Source of the DNA: Cenococcum geophilum 1.58
Taxonomy: Eukaryota > Ascomycota > Dothideomycetes > Gloniales > Gloniaceae
Direction: 5' to 3'
Assembly: GCA_001692895.1 (NCBI GenBank)
Contig: KV748272.1
Location: 307,419-371,418 of the forward strand
Length of the DNA stretch: 64,000 bases
The position numbers and the translations under genes were made by a program. The number at the start of each line of letters is the position of its first letter. The first letter of the stretch is position 1. Below, in pieces: positions 22,360-35,745 of the stretch. The notes under the pieces were generated by a model. The model searched no databases. It saw only the letters and a list, made by a program, of their open reading frames with translations, and was not told the DNA's origin.

Positions 22360-24396
22360 GGTTTTGGTTCTCTAAGACTTTGCCTCTACTAAGCTTTTAT
22401 AAAGTTCCGGCTAAAACCACTAGGGAGAATTCTTAGTAAAAAGGTACTCTATAATACGGCTTATAGACAGCTTTTTACTAGTATAGAACCTTACTTTATC
22501 TTTAGTTCCTTTACTCTTCTTCTACTATAGCTCTTTATAATGCCTTTATAATAGAACTATAATAATAATAATAATAATAAAATTTAGATAGGATTTACCT
22601 TTCTTATTATAAGAGTTTGTTATAAGTTAATCTAAAGGTTGTCCTATATAACGCGTTTACTAGCTACTATCCCCATTTACCTAAAATAGGTTTTAATAAT
22701 AATGTCTTTATTTTAATTTTCTTTTAGTTTATAAGCTATCGCCTCTTATATATCTTTTTATTAACAATACTATTCGTGTTTTCGCTATATTTTAGCTTTT
22801 AGCTTCCGTATCTCTAGCTATTCTTTTATAGCTACTTTATTCTCTTCCTATAATACGTCTATAAGTAATAGAATCCCTATTTTATCTCTATTAATAATAT
22901 TAACTTCCCGTAGTATTCTCTTATAATAGCCTATAGTTATACTGCGCGTCCTTAGACCGGTAATAGTATTATTTTAGTGCCACCCTAGACTACTTCTATT
23001 GCTCCTATAGTAATTTCTCTAAAATGCTGCTGTTATTACGTTTACGCGTTTACGCTAGACCTGTCCTACGCCTATAAGATACCTTACTTTAGTAAAAATA
23101 AATCTAAGTATTCCTATTGCTGTAGTAGAAGAAAGACCTACATTCTAGTATTTTTATTCTATCCTATTCTAAATTTTACTAATTATATTAGATCCCCGCC
23201 ATCTATACGCGTAAGACTTATAAGCTCTATTACACTATTTAGGATTTCCGCCTATATCTAAATAGTAATAGATAGGGATAAAAGGTATCTACCCTTACTT
23301 ATAGGCTCTTTAATTTAATAAGGGTTTCTGCTACTATAGAGACGTAACAATCTTAGATATATAGTGTCTAAGAGCGTATATATAAGCAGCTTACCCTTAT
23401 AAATAATAACATTTGCATTCTTACGCGGGCCTTTTTAGCTAGGTAAGTTTCTCTAGTAATATATTTAGGAATTATACTAATTCTCTTAACTAACGGCTTT
23501 TAGATCTCTGCTTAGATACTAATTTAGAGCTTAGGGATACTAAGGATAGCGACGAAAGTCTAGATAAACATTCTCCTTATTAGTTTTCTGCCCGTACTAG
23601 TTCTTCTAGTACCTATTATTTTAAGAAGAATATTAGTAGAAGTGCTAATACTTCTAGGGATAAAGGAGCCGATAATACCGTTAATAATAACGTTAGGATA
23701 GAAGAGGAGGCTCCTATTACTACTACTAGTATTTAAGTTATTATCTAGCTCTTTCCTTCTTCTTATAGAATAGCTTTATATAGTGCTTTTTAAGTGCCTC
23801 TAGGATGCCCTATTATTAGAAATTAACTTTATACTTTAGGGATACCTTTATTTTAAGCTTTAGTAATAATTTATATAAAAGTAGTGTACTATTATAATCC
23901 CTATATATAATAAACGAGTAGTGTTCCTATAGGTGCTTTATAATTTCTTATAATTTTTAATTCTTTATAGGCTGTCCTTTTACTCCTCTTTGTACTATTA
24001 ACTCTACTACGTATCTCTAGTGCTAGACTTAATACTCTCCTCTTATCTCTAGGGGTTTTTCTAAATCCCTAAGACCTTTTCTTACGTTGCTACTACTTAT
24101 TCTTAAATAGCGTCTTCTTTAAATAGTATCCCTAGTGGTTCTTTTATAGATTCTATAGGCTTCCCCTTATAGGGTTCTAGAATCCATATTATAATAGTAA
24201 AATATTTCCGTTCTTAATGCCTGTGCTTAACCTTATGGTTTTAATTTATAGGGTCTTCCCTATTGTTTTATCTATAGTATATCTAGAACTGTTACTAAAT
24301 CTTTACCTTTAGTCCTTAGAAAGGTTTTAATTGCTATATTATATCCCAGCTAAAGGTGCTTTTTAGGTTCCTAACTGTTATACGCCTAAAAGTATC
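22360..24396 (-). pseudogene. Unrecognised coding-like relic 3' of integrase in Gypsy-3
   Basis: Read on the minus strand, this segment keeps one long coding-like register broken almost only by TAA/TAG, for example KELDNNLNTSSSNRSLLF near 23750 and KVAIKEQLEIRKLKAKI near 22800 (a Lys/Glu-rich, possibly coiled-coil stretch). It follows the integrase tail across the Gypsy-2 insertion. No chromodomain, envelope-like or other known domain was recognised. It could be an extra retrotransposon ORF or part of another element captured in the 3' region. A short AAT microsatellite lies near 22560. Confidence 0.4.
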
Positions 24397-24590
24397 TGTT
24401 ATGGGACGTGGGGTAGTGACTATAAAGTGTATGTATTCGAGGAGTCTACAAGACGTTACGCAATCAATCGTAAGGGTTAAGGGCGTAAGGAGGTAATATA
24501 CCTACGCGTAGCTGATATAAGCTGTACGCGAGGTGTATATAAGAGTACGGGGCTCTCCTATAGAGGCCCCTATGGTAGAGTTCCGTAACA
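24397..24590 (-). repeat. Gypsy-2 3' LTR (194 bp)
   Basis: TGTTATGGGACG to CCGTAACA, preceded by GTATC and followed by CTACCCCCCC, the polypurine tract complement. Confidence 0.92.
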
Positions 24591-24929
24591 CTACCCCCCC
24601 TCTTATAAAGGCGGAGCTCCGGTGACGCTGTGGTTACTATATATATATAAAAGAGACACTTAAGGTATAGAAAAGAAGAAAAGGGGGGTATTGCTAAAGG
24701 CTTAAAACAACGTCATATAATAGGGCTTGGCATCTAAAAATCCGACTAATTAAATAACTTTAACCGCCGGTTAAAGTTCCTAGATATCTTAACGATATTC
24801 TAGTCACGTAATTATACTTTACCGCAATCTAACGGCAATCTAATAGCAATTTACCCTTACGTGGTAATATATAACTGTTTAACTCTATAAGGGCTCCTAT
24901 AGAGGATTAGGTATAAAGTCTCTACTTAG

Positions 24930-27900
24930 GCCCGGTTTCTATAGGTTCGTATAGTAAAAGTCGCTAATTAGATCCTTTATATTTTAAAGTCTTCCTATAG
25001 TTACCATTCTAGCTAATCTATATCAAATCCTATGTATATAGCTCTATAGTAGAGCCGTTATCCTCTACCTTTGCCAAAGTATTTAGAGTTAATAATTCGT
25101 TTAACGGTCCACTCCTTATAGTTCTCGTCTTCATTCTCGTCTCGGATTAGTACTAGTAGGGGTTTAGGCTATATCTGCCCCGGTAAGGGGTTAGGCTAAT
25201 AAAGGTGTAGTAGCTATAGGTAAAATACGGGCTATATCCCGTAGGTAGCTAGGGTAGGTAGGAGTTCTAGCTTATATATAGCTCCCCTATTAATAACTCG
25301 TTTAATTAGATAAGGGCTAAGGTTCTTATAATTAAGTAACTTTATAGGCCTCTACGTAGAGATATTATATATATTTAGCTATACCCAGTCGCCAACACGC
25401 ATCTCTGGTGGTGGCGTTCTATAACGGTCGGCGAAGTAGGCCTACTTTACTTAAGCCTAGGCTATTTCTCCCTTACAGTAGTTAAGTAGATTTTTCATGC
25501 GGTCTATATACTGGTTAGTAAGTAGTATCTTAAGGCGTTTTCTATATAGCAGTTTCTTATTAATAGGTTCTAGTAGCTCTATGCCAGATTAGGGGTAATA
25601 ACCCTTATTCGCGAAGAATGGGGTAAGTCCTATAGTGGTTAAGACATAGTTATTTACTATAAATTCACCTAGTAGGAGGTAATCTACCTAGTTATCTTAA
25701 CTATAGGCAACTACCTATCATAGGTACGCTTTTATACTAGTATTAGCGTTTTCCGGTTACCTAGTAGTTTTATAGTAAAAGGATATAGACATCTTAATGG
25801 AGATACCAAGGCGTTAGCAGATTTGTCTCTATATATTAGAGTTAAATTATATGCCTCAGTCAGACGTAATTAAGTTAGGTAGCCTATATAGTCGGTAGAC
25901 TTCGCGAAGGAAAGCGTTAGTAACGTCGCTAACGGCTACGCCTTTAGTTAGGACGTAGTGGCGCTCTTTTATAAGTCGGCATATTATTATAAGGATGTTT
26001 TTATAGGTACGGCCGTATCGTTTATAGGGTAGTAGGTTAACAACAAAATCTATAGCAATATCTGCCCATTATTATATAGGTACTAGTAAAGGGTGCAATA
26101 GTCCTTAGTACTTTATATTAAAGGCCTTAGCGCGCTTATAACCGTAGTAGGCGCCTATAAAGCGTTTAACTAAGTCTATCATTTTTGGCTAGAAGTAGTA
26201 TCGGCTAAGAAGCTTATAGGTTCCTTCTTTACCTAGGTAGCCGCTTAATTAGAGGTCGTAGGCCATTTAGATTAGTTGCCGTTGTAGATTTTCTAAGTTA
26301 GGGATAAATAGGCGGCCTCTATAATAGAGCTTATTCTCTTTTACTTTTAAGGCTGCTATATTAATCTAGCCTAAGCTTTAGAGGTTAGTAGGCAGCGTAT
26401 AGGCGCCGGCGATCTTTATGGCAATAAGTTAATACAGTAATAGGTTAACAGAGGCGTCATATACCATAGTAATAAGCTCGTTAATTTTAGGAGGTAACTT
26501 TAATTCTATAGTATAAAGCTAGGGTACAGTTAGCTCTATTATAGGTAGTATACCTAAGGCCAAATTTCGTGCTTTTAGAATCGTCTATTATTGGAACTAA
26601 TTATAAGGGTTATCTTTAGACTAAGGAAGGTCTTATAAGCGGCGTATTAGGCTATTAGGTTTAGTACCTTATACTCCTAGTCTATATATAATTTTAAAGT
26701 TAAAACTAGAAAGGAACTTATTCTAACGTGCTTAGCGTTAGTTTAGCTACTTTATAGTTATAAAGTACTTAAGATTATAATAGTCCGTAAGGACTTCAGT
26801 TAGCTAATTAGGCTCTACTAAGGAGAGTTCTAGTTAGAATTCTTTAAACGCTTATATAATTATAAGGAGTTCTTTATTATAGATCTTATAGTTATACTCT
26901 TATAGTATAAGCTTAGATAAGTAGAATATAACTAGGTAAAGGAGACCGTCGTTACCTATTTAGAAGAGGACGCCTACATTAACGTGGTCTAAGGAGTTAG
27001 TTTTAAGGTAGAGTTATTATCCTAGTATAAAGTAAGCTAGGATAGGTGCTTTAGTAAAGGCATTTTTAAAGTCTGAGAACGCCTTCTTGTATTTAGGCGT
27101 TTAGGTAAAGCGTAGGTACGTTTTTCTTCCTTTTATAAAAAGGCCCTTTATTCGCATTATTGCTATAAGTACTGCTACTATGCCTAAGAAGTTATATATA
27201 AATTTCTAATAGAAGTTAGTAAAACTAAGGAAGGTTTATACGTCCTTAATATAGTTAGGGGCTTACCATTTGGTAATTATACGTACCTTCTTAGGGTCTA
27301 TATAGACACCCTTAGTAGTAATAATTAGTCTAAGGTATTTTACTTCTATAACTAAGAATTTATATTTCTTTAAATTAATATAAAGTCCTATATCCCTAAG
27401 GCGCTATAGAACCTTTTAAACGTGTTCGGTATGCTTAAAGGGGTTATTGCTATAAATAAGTATATCGTCCAGGTACGTAGAGTAGAAGTCGTTAAGGTAG
27501 TCCTATAAGGCGTTATTAATATAGCTTTAGAAGGTACCTAGGCCGTTATATATACTAAAGGGTATAACGGTATATTTAAATTAGCCGAAGCGTAATACAA
27601 ATGCAGTTTTCTATTTATTACCTTTCCGTATTTAGAAATAGTTAAAGGCGGCAATAATATTAAGCTTAGTATAGATTTTGGCTTAATTAAGCCGCTTAAG
27701 GGTCTTACGTATAAGTAGTACTAGGTATTAGTTTTTAATTATAATAGCGTTAAGTCCTCTATAGTTAACGTAGAATTAAATACCTTCTTTTAGCTTCTTA
27801 GCGAGAAGAATAGGGGCGGCTGCTAGTAATATGCTGGGACAAATAAATCCTTTGTTAAGGTGCTTATTAATATACTTTTTTATAACTAAAAGCTCGTCTT

Positions 27901-30480
27901 TTAATATTAGGTAGGGTCTCTTATAAAGTAGCATTTTTCCTTATTTAATATTAATAGTATAGTTATTAGGTCGATATAGGGGGAGTATATCTACGCTCTT
28001 TTATAAGTATATATCGGTAAAGTTATAGTACCTCTTAGGGAGGAGCTTACGGAGTTCTTCGTTAGTAAGTCCTTTTTTAAGCTTTATAAACTTCTTAAAG
28101 TCTAAAGGTAAAAGTCCGTAGAGTTCTATAGGGGCGTCGTCTTCTAAAAGGTTAACTATATCTATCCTATTACTATAAAGGATATAGTCCTGTTCTTTAT
28201 TAAGCTTATATAGTTATAATTAGAAAGCTGTAGTAATAGTCTAGCCTTTCTTATATGCTATACGGTAGAAGGCTAGGGCACTTATATAGTGGTAATTAGT
28301 TATAGGTGGAGTAATAAGGGGTTTCTTAGGTTAATATCCTGGGGAGTAAATAGAGGTGGCTAGGCCATGCCCTAGGCAAGTCTCTCTATAGTATTTAGAG
28401 TTAAAGGTTACTTCTTTTTTCTTCTAGTTAATAGCGGGGTTATATTATTTAAGCTAGTTTATTCTAAGGATAATAGGGTAGTTAGTAAGTAGTGTTATAT
28501 AAGCCTAGAGTTCTTCCTAGTGCCTATTTATATCTAGATAGAGTTGTGCTATATAGGTAATCTTCTATACGGTATAATTACCATTAGCAAGTTATAGAGC
28601 GCGGGCTTTAGTAAGGGGTAAGGTAAGTAGGTTATAAGTGCGCACAAATTAAGTATCTATAAATTTATTAGTAGCTTCGCAATTAATTATAGAATGGCTT
28701 TTATATTATTTTTTAGTAGTAGTTCCTATTATAAGTAAAACTATCTATTTCCGTCTATTTATTTTTATAAAGTTATTTATTAAGTAAGCTAATATATAGA
28801 TCCCTCTGTTATTAGGGCGTCCTAACCTATAACTTAGGGCTAGAACTTAGCGTTTTCCGTTTCCGTATCCAACTCTACTACTATTACTACGTCTTTGTCT
28901 TATACGGTAGTAGCGTATAGCAACGTATTTAGTGTTTAGGGTATTAGGTTAGGTATTAGGCAGCGGCTACTAAACCTAGCTATTAGGTAGTTTAGGTTAT
29001 TGCGATAACAGCCTTCTTAACGGCATCTATAGCAGCGTCCTAGTTTTTGGAGTAGCTTATACTCTCCATCTAGGAGTTTCTATAGGAAGGTTAGTATAAA
29101 GAAATTAATATTAGTTCTGGTAGTACTTAAGGTAATAGGCGTTAGTAGCTTAGTATATATAGGTTTAATAGGCCTAGGGGGCTTCTATAAAGAGGTCTTT
29201 AGGTAAAAGTTAGTAGTAGTAATTTAATTTAGTTATTATTCGATCTTTTATAGAGCTGCTACTATATTATAAACATTATTATAGTTGTGGCTAGCGGCTG
29301 CGTAACTAAGGTAATAAGTAACTTTTTTAAGGAGGTCCTTTTGGTCTTTAGTATCGTCTTAGGCGAGGGCTCTAGTATATTCCTAAAATTTAACATAAAA
29401 TTCGTTAAATAATTCGGTAGTGCTTATCTTTAGGGCACATAGTTTAGCTTAGTTAGTGGCTAGTAGGTTATAGTCGCGGTATATTAGGTTAAGATTATTA
29501 AGGACTTCTTAGTAGGACTACCACTTTTAGGGGCCACTAGTCTCCTATTAGGCAAAGAGTCTATTAAATAGTATACCCTTTATTCGCCTAATAATATAGC
29601 CGATCTTAGTATCTTCTATAGGAAAAAGGCAGGCGCTCTAAGTTAGTTTCTTACAGATTTACATCTTCTAGTGGCTATATTCCTTACGGTCTCCCTAAAA
29701 AACTAGGGGATTAAAGTAACATATATTAGACCCTATAGTAGCAGTTTAGGTCCAATTATTATAGCTTTCGTTATCGCTGCTTTAGTAGGGGTTCCTATTA
29801 GGTAAAGCTGCTTAGCGCTAGCCCTTTATTAAGCGTTAAGTAGGTAAAGTTACTAGGGGCGTAGAGACTTAGGTAGCGTTATATATAGTAAAAAGGTATC
29901 TAGCGTTATTACGAATATGCTTATTAAGCTAAAATTATAGGTATTTAATTATGCCTTCTCTTTTAGTAACCGTAGCAATTAGTGCAATCTTAGCCTTCTT
30001 TAACTATTAGACGTCGCGTTTAGACACGTAAAGGTTATCTTCGGTTTCTTAATATATATTATTAGCAAGCGCCTCACAAGCTTATAGGTCTTAGATAATA
30101 TCGCGATCTTAAGTAGCACACATCTCGGCTTATATAAGCTTTAGGTAATAGTTCTATAGAAGGCGGTAATATTTATTAGGGTCTCGTGCTACTATTTTTA
30201 CAAACGTCTCAGCGTCTCGTATTTCAATTTTAATAGGTAGTAGCCCTTCCGTTTACTTATCCGTAGTTATATAATTAATAAAAGATAAGACATTATTAGT
30301 GTCCGTCTCCTTAGGGGTTAAGGCTAAAGCTAATAAATTAAATTCTCCTGGGATTAATTGGCGTTGTAGGTTAAGTATAAGTATTAGATTGTTCTTTAGG
30401 TTTAATATAGTAGCTAGTAAGGGATATTGTCTTACTATCGTGGGTTCCTTAGAAGTATAAAGTAAGGTAATTTATAAACA
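24930..30480 (-). pseudogene. Gypsy-2 gag-pol, RIP-inactivated
   Basis: Same layout as Gypsy-1 on the minus strand. A Gag zinc-knuckle-like stretch LLQKLGRCYRCR lies at about 29015-29060. The reverse-transcriptase YLDDILIYSN is intact at about 27452-27490. Integrase and chromodomain-like tail occupy about 24940-26300. Multiple TAA/TAG stops, many at different positions from those in Gypsy-1, show the two copies were mutated separately. Ends are approximate. Confidence 0.82.
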
Positions 30481-30566
30481 CGCTGCTTTTAGCAACGCCT
30501 GCAGTATTATAAAGACGTAGAATTGGTCATAGGCTAAGCGTTAGTGGTAAAAAAGGCGCAATATAA

Positions 30567-30760
30567 TGTTACGGGACGTGGGGCAGTGGCTACAAAGCGT
30601 ATGTATTTGAGGAGTCTACAAGACGTTACGTGATCGATCGTAAGGGTCAAGGGCGTAAGGAGGTGATATACCTACGCGTAGCTGATATAAGCTGTACGTA
30701 AGGTATACGCGAGAGCACAGGGCTCTCCTATAGAGGCCCCTACGGTAGGGTTCCGTGATA
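30567..30760 (-). repeat. Gypsy-2 5' LTR (194 bp)
   Basis: TGTTACGGGACG to CCGTGATA, where terminal CA has become TA, followed by GTATC. Confidence 0.92.
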
Positions 30761-30765
30761 GTATC

Positions 30766-33700
30766 CTTCCTAATAAACTAAAAATTCGCGCTTCTTCTGG
30801 TACTATCTTTAGTCTAAAATATCTTTTATATTCTATTCTAGTTCCCTATTAATTTTGCTAAGTAGTAGCGATTCCGTACTATCTCTTCTCCAGTATAGCT
30901 TTAGTAAGGAAATATAAAATATAGGATGTATTAGATATAATTTCGGCAATTCTAATTTATAGGCTTAATTTCCTTTGGTTTTTCTAACTATTTTAAAGGG
31001 TCTGAGCTACTGGTAATCCAGCTTCTTCTTAATACGTTTTATTTGGATATTTTTTTATAAATAGTAAAACTTTGTCTTCTATCTTAAATTCTTTTAGTAT
31101 ATATTTTTTATTATAGTACCTTTTTTATATAGCCTGGGCGTCTAGCAAGTACTTTTTAAGTTATTCTTTACGAATTCTTATTTACTTAATTCTCTTAGAT
31201 GCTACTAGTGCCTCCCTTAGGAATAATGTCCTTAACATTCTATAGGTTATTTGCTTTTACCCTAAACAATACTTTATAAGGGGTTATTTTTGTGCTGCTA
31301 TAGATGCTTATGTTATATACGTGTTATACTAGAGCTAACTATAATGTCTAATTACTCTGTTAATAATTAATATAGCAGCGGAGGTAGTGTTTTAATAACG
31401 CATTTAGACGCTCTATTAGCCTATCTATTTACGGGTAAAAGGCGGTACTTATCCTTTACTATATTTTTAATAAGAAATAGAATAAAGACTAGAATGCGCT
31501 GTTAAATATAGTACCTTTATTAGATATAATTCCCCTTAGTATACTAAACAAGAGCTACTGTTCTAAAAATAAGTCTGCCAATTTTGCTACTATAATTATT
31601 GTTATAATAGCAAAGTATCCTAAAAACTTTACATATCTATTAACGATTACTAGGATAGCGTTAGTAACTTCTCCCGTTCTTATTTTAGTAGGGGGTAAGC
31701 CTATTATAAAATCTATTATTAATTCTAATATACGTCCCTATAGAATAGAAAGCATTAATAACTTGCTATATAGGTAATATCTAGATATCTATACCCTTTG
31801 GTACGTATTATATCTTAATATATAGTCCTTAACCTCTTTAGATATTTTATCCTAAAAGTATTTTCTTTAAATGGCCTTAAGGGTTCTATTAGCACTATAG
31901 TAACCCTTAAGAGGGTTATTATAGAAGACCTTTAGAATTTTATCTTAAACCGCTTAGTCCTTTAGGATATATATAGCACCCTTAAAGCGTAATAGACCTA
32001 TTTAGTCTTATTACTATAACTTCTTAGTAACTCTGGCTAAGTTAGTCTCTACTATATCTTTCTACCTCTCCCTAGAAACAAAGGCGTCCTTCTATTATAC
32101 TTAAAGAAGAAAATCTAAAAAGGTTTTATATAGATTGCTTACTTCTATTTCGCCTACCGCTATTATAGATATAAGGCGTAGCATAAGACGTTTTAAACTA
32201 TTAGTGCTAGTAGACTCTCCTACTATTATATAGTGTGCTATACTATAGATAGGTATTTTACCTATCCCTATTAGATCTAGATATCTTAATAACCTATTAG
32301 CGGGATTTGTCTTTCCTAGTTAGTATATAATTTTAAAGTTATACTATAATAGTGGCTCTACCTATCTGGCTTGTCGACCGCTTAATACCCTTATAGTTAT
32401 AAAGTATTTTAGGTTGTTATAGTCTATAAGGGCTTTAATAGGGTAATTGCTTCCTATATAATAATATTGCTAGTACTTTATTGCTGTAACTATTATAAAT
32501 AGCTCCTAGTTATGTGTTATATAACGCTATTTTATAGGGGTTATTTTCCTTAACTAAAATGCTATAGGATGCTATTCTCTGTCTTTTAATTAAAATATAA
32601 TTACCCCTAGGGTAAAGCCAAATATATTTGTTTTAAGGAATATATATAACTCCTAGTAAAAGTATATTAGGATAGGCGCCGACGTAAATAAATCTTTTAA
32701 TTAGTTTATAGCTTGCTTAGTAGCTTCCCTAAATATAAAGGGTCCTAACTTTTTGCTATTCTTAGATCCTTTTAGTAGATTAGTAATTAGGAGTATTACT
32801 TATAAATAATAAACAATAAACGTTTAGTAGAAGTTCGCCGTGCCTAAAAAAACCTATACTTCTCTAAATATTATAGGGTAGGGCTATTCCCTAATAGCGT
32901 CTACCTAACTTTTCTCTATTAACACTCTATTAACGCTAATAATAAAGCCTAGAAATTAATGCTAGTAGTATAAAATATGCACTTTTTTAGGTTTATATAG
33001 AGCTTATATTCCTATAGTCTTTTTAGTACTATTTATATATAGTGCGTATATACTTTATAGTTATTAAAGTAGACTATAATATTATTAAGGTAGACTATAT
33101 ATATTGTGTCTAATAGGCCTAATAATGCCTTATTAATATAGGCCTAAAATGTCGCTAGTATATTAGTAAGCCTAAATAGTATTACTAAGTACTTAAAGTG
33201 GGCATACTATATTTAGAACGCCGTTTTTTATTTATTGCCGGCTTTAATCCGAATTTAATAGTATATGTCTTTTAAATCTAATTATATAAATATCTTTGCG
33301 CCTAATAGTCTGTTAATTAACTCCCCTATTAAGGGTAATAGGTAGCAATTTTTTATAGTAATTTTATTTAGCGCCTAATAGTTAATATAGAGGCAAAGGG
33401 TCTTATTTTTCTTGGGTATAAATATAATTAGTACCCCTACTAGGCTTATAGAGGGCTAAATCTACCCTCTTTAAAGATTGTCTACTATATATTAACATAA
33501 TACCACTAGCTTATTTTCTAATAGGTTATATAGTAGCCTAAAAGGAGGTTATTTATCCCCTATGTTTATCTTATGCTTAACTAATATAGGGTTAGGTAAG
33601 GTTTATATAGCCTTTTTATTAGAAATATCCTCTAAGTCTATATATTCCTATAGAATCTCTAGTTCCTTAACTGCGTATAGCTAAATATCCGAAAATAAAT

Positions 33701-35380
33701 ATCCTGTATCCCTGTTCTAGTATTAAGAGTAGTATATATAGTATATGCCCACCCTTTTTCTTATATATAGTTTAAGAAAGTCTTTTAATCTTTAACTATA
33801 ATACGCGGTTAAGACTTCCGATATTAATATAAGGCTAAAGGCCAATTAATGTCTGGATTAACTTAGCGAAGCTATAGGTATCCTAAAATAAGGTTATACC
33901 CCTTAATTTCTACGGCATAAAAGTGCATCTTCTATATATCCTATAGACTATTATAGTCCTAGCTGACTACGGAAAAAGCCTATTCCCTATAGTATAGAAT
34001 TTAGTAGCCTCTAATGCTTTAAATGGTGCGTACCTATAAGCCGCTAAGGTCCAAATCTAATTCTTTTACTAGTAATTAAGAAATAAACCCTATAGTCGCG
34101 CTGTTATCTATAAGGCAGTCTCGCGTTACCTATTTATTATTAACTTAAATAGAGATAGGAATAACTATACGGCAGCTTACTTCCTCCTTCTTTTACTAGC
34201 CTAGTATAAGGGAGTAAAGATCTACTAGGCTCTCTCTTTTTCCAATTAATCTAATTCTTATTTCTTTTACCGGTAGAAGCGCTTTATATAGCCCTTTTTG
34301 CCGCAGTTATAACAAACGCGTAACTCTTAGTTCTACTTATTTAAATTAGGTTTTTGCCTATTATTATTCTAGGGCTAACTAGCGTTACTCTAGGGCTTTA
34401 AAGCCTGCTCGCGTTGTTCTTTTATAGAGTAGTTAGGTTAGAATCTGCCCCTATTATTAAAGCTAGGTTTAGTCCTACGCTCTTTATTATTAGCGTCTTA
34501 TTCCTTTCGCTTGCCTAAATAGTCTCTTTTAGCATTCTTAATCTAAGTAGCTTTAGAGATAAGCTTTTCTTAAGAGGTAGGAATTTCGCCCTTCTCCTAT
34601 ATAGCCTATTAAATCTTAGGTTATAACTTAATAAGTAGCTAGTAAAGTTATATAGCGTTATCCTATAGGTTTAAGTAGGGTATATTATCTTCTAGCTCTT
34701 CTAAGTAGTTTATAAACTAGACTACACTTTAGCGTTATAGTATTATTAGTTATAATCTATTCCTTAATTAATAGGATTTTAGACCTAATTAACTAACTAG
34801 GACTTAAGTTTACTAAATTTAAAAGGTATAGTAAGTTTCTTCTTATAGCGTATTTATAAACTCTTAATGGTGCTACGTAGGAAGGTAGAAGCAATTAGTG
34901 TCTAATTATACTTATTAGAGTAATATTTTAGATCTAGCCAAAACTTAGTTTTATATTAATAGATAAAACGATTATAGTTCCGAAGACTATTACTATTATG
35001 TTTATTAGGTTCCTTTATACGGAATTTAGGTTTTTCTAACATTATAGCATAGTATGGCGTTGCCCTTTTAAGCCCGCTTTGTGTTTAGGGTGTCTATACT
35101 TCTTCTAATTATACTTATAATTATTCTTAATGGTTTTAATATACTTATCTTAATCATATCTCTAACTTCTTTATTTTTTATAGGGTCTTATATAGCAACT
35201 GCTTTAATAACTCTCTAGCAGTAAACGTTTCTAAGGGTCTTGTAAGGTTAGACGGACTAGCTATAGCTTCTTTATAGGAAGAGGGAATACGCTCCTTTAG
35301 GGAGACTCTCTAAGCCTCTTGCGGTAGGGGCGTTGTTTTAAGGGGTAAGGAGGTATAGCCTATTATCGTTGATTAATAGC
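30766..35380 (-). pseudogene. Gypsy-3 gag-pol, RIP-inactivated
   Basis: Minus-strand reading from right to left. The Gag zinc knuckle CYNCGKKGYIKRF lies at 34271-34320, with the His position now Tyr. The reverse-transcriptase catalytic motif has decayed to VYLNNIIVY near 33060-33095 (Asp to Asn, a RIP effect). VFLGTANFY lies at 32821-32866. The integrase C-terminal tail is readable at about 30980-31090 (PFKIVRKTKG). The frame runs into the Gypsy-2 insertion at 30761-30765 and continues at 24396. Confidence 0.78.
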
Positions 35381-35419
35381 CGTATGTTTCTTCTATAAAG
35401 GATTATAAGCAATTAGAAT

Positions 35420-35740
35420 TATAAAAGGCTAGTTTAACCAGAACATATAATTATCTAATTAACAGTATAGAATAAGAGTTATAGGTAAGTAGAAGATAAA
35501 GTTAAGGTAAAATAAATCTTTACATAATAAAGGATAAATGCTGTCTAACCTCTTCTATTTAGAGACTAATTGCTAGCTCTTCTCTAAAGGAGAACTAGCT
35601 CCCTATATAATCCTTCTAAGACGCTAATAAAACCCTTTACCCCTTATTTATCTAACTATGTCTTTTAGGACGTAGATAGAATATAGATAAAACCTCCTAC
35701 TATCTTATCTAATATGTACCTTCTAGGGGATTCTGTTACA
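35420..35740 (-). repeat. Gypsy-3 5' LTR
   Basis: TATAAAAGGCTAG to GATTCTGTTACA, keeping the terminal CA that the partner LTR lost. Followed by ATTGC and then hAT transposase text. Confidence 0.82.
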
Positions 35741-35745
35741 ATTGC

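Larger units (their letters stand above)
24397..30760 (-). mobile_element. Gypsy-2: second copy of the Gypsy-1 chromovirus
   Basis: 6364 bp with 194-bp LTRs at 24397-24590 and 30567-30760, flanked by GTATC on both sides (24392-24396, 30761-30765). It is collinear with Gypsy-1 throughout and the visible differences are largely C/T and G/A transitions. Same minus orientation, polypurine tract complement right of the left LTR, and palindrome at 24756-24778. It is inserted in Gypsy-3 and is therefore younger. Confidence 0.93.
22024..35740 (-). mobile_element. Gypsy-3: Ty3/gypsy LTR retrotransposon interrupted by Gypsy-2
   Basis: LTRs at 22024-22342 and 35420-35740 (about 320 bp) flank minus-strand gag-pol text. 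The presumed target duplication is ATTAC on the left (22019-22023) and ATTGC on the right (35741-35745), differing by one RIP-type TG to TA change. Sequence similarity between the LTRs seems to run a few bases past this point, so the border is slightly uncertain. The element lies in the hAT transposase frame and is itself split at GTATC by Gypsy-2. Without Gypsy-2 it is about 7.3 kb, including an unusual 2 kb of coding-like sequence beyond integrase. Confidence 0.82.
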
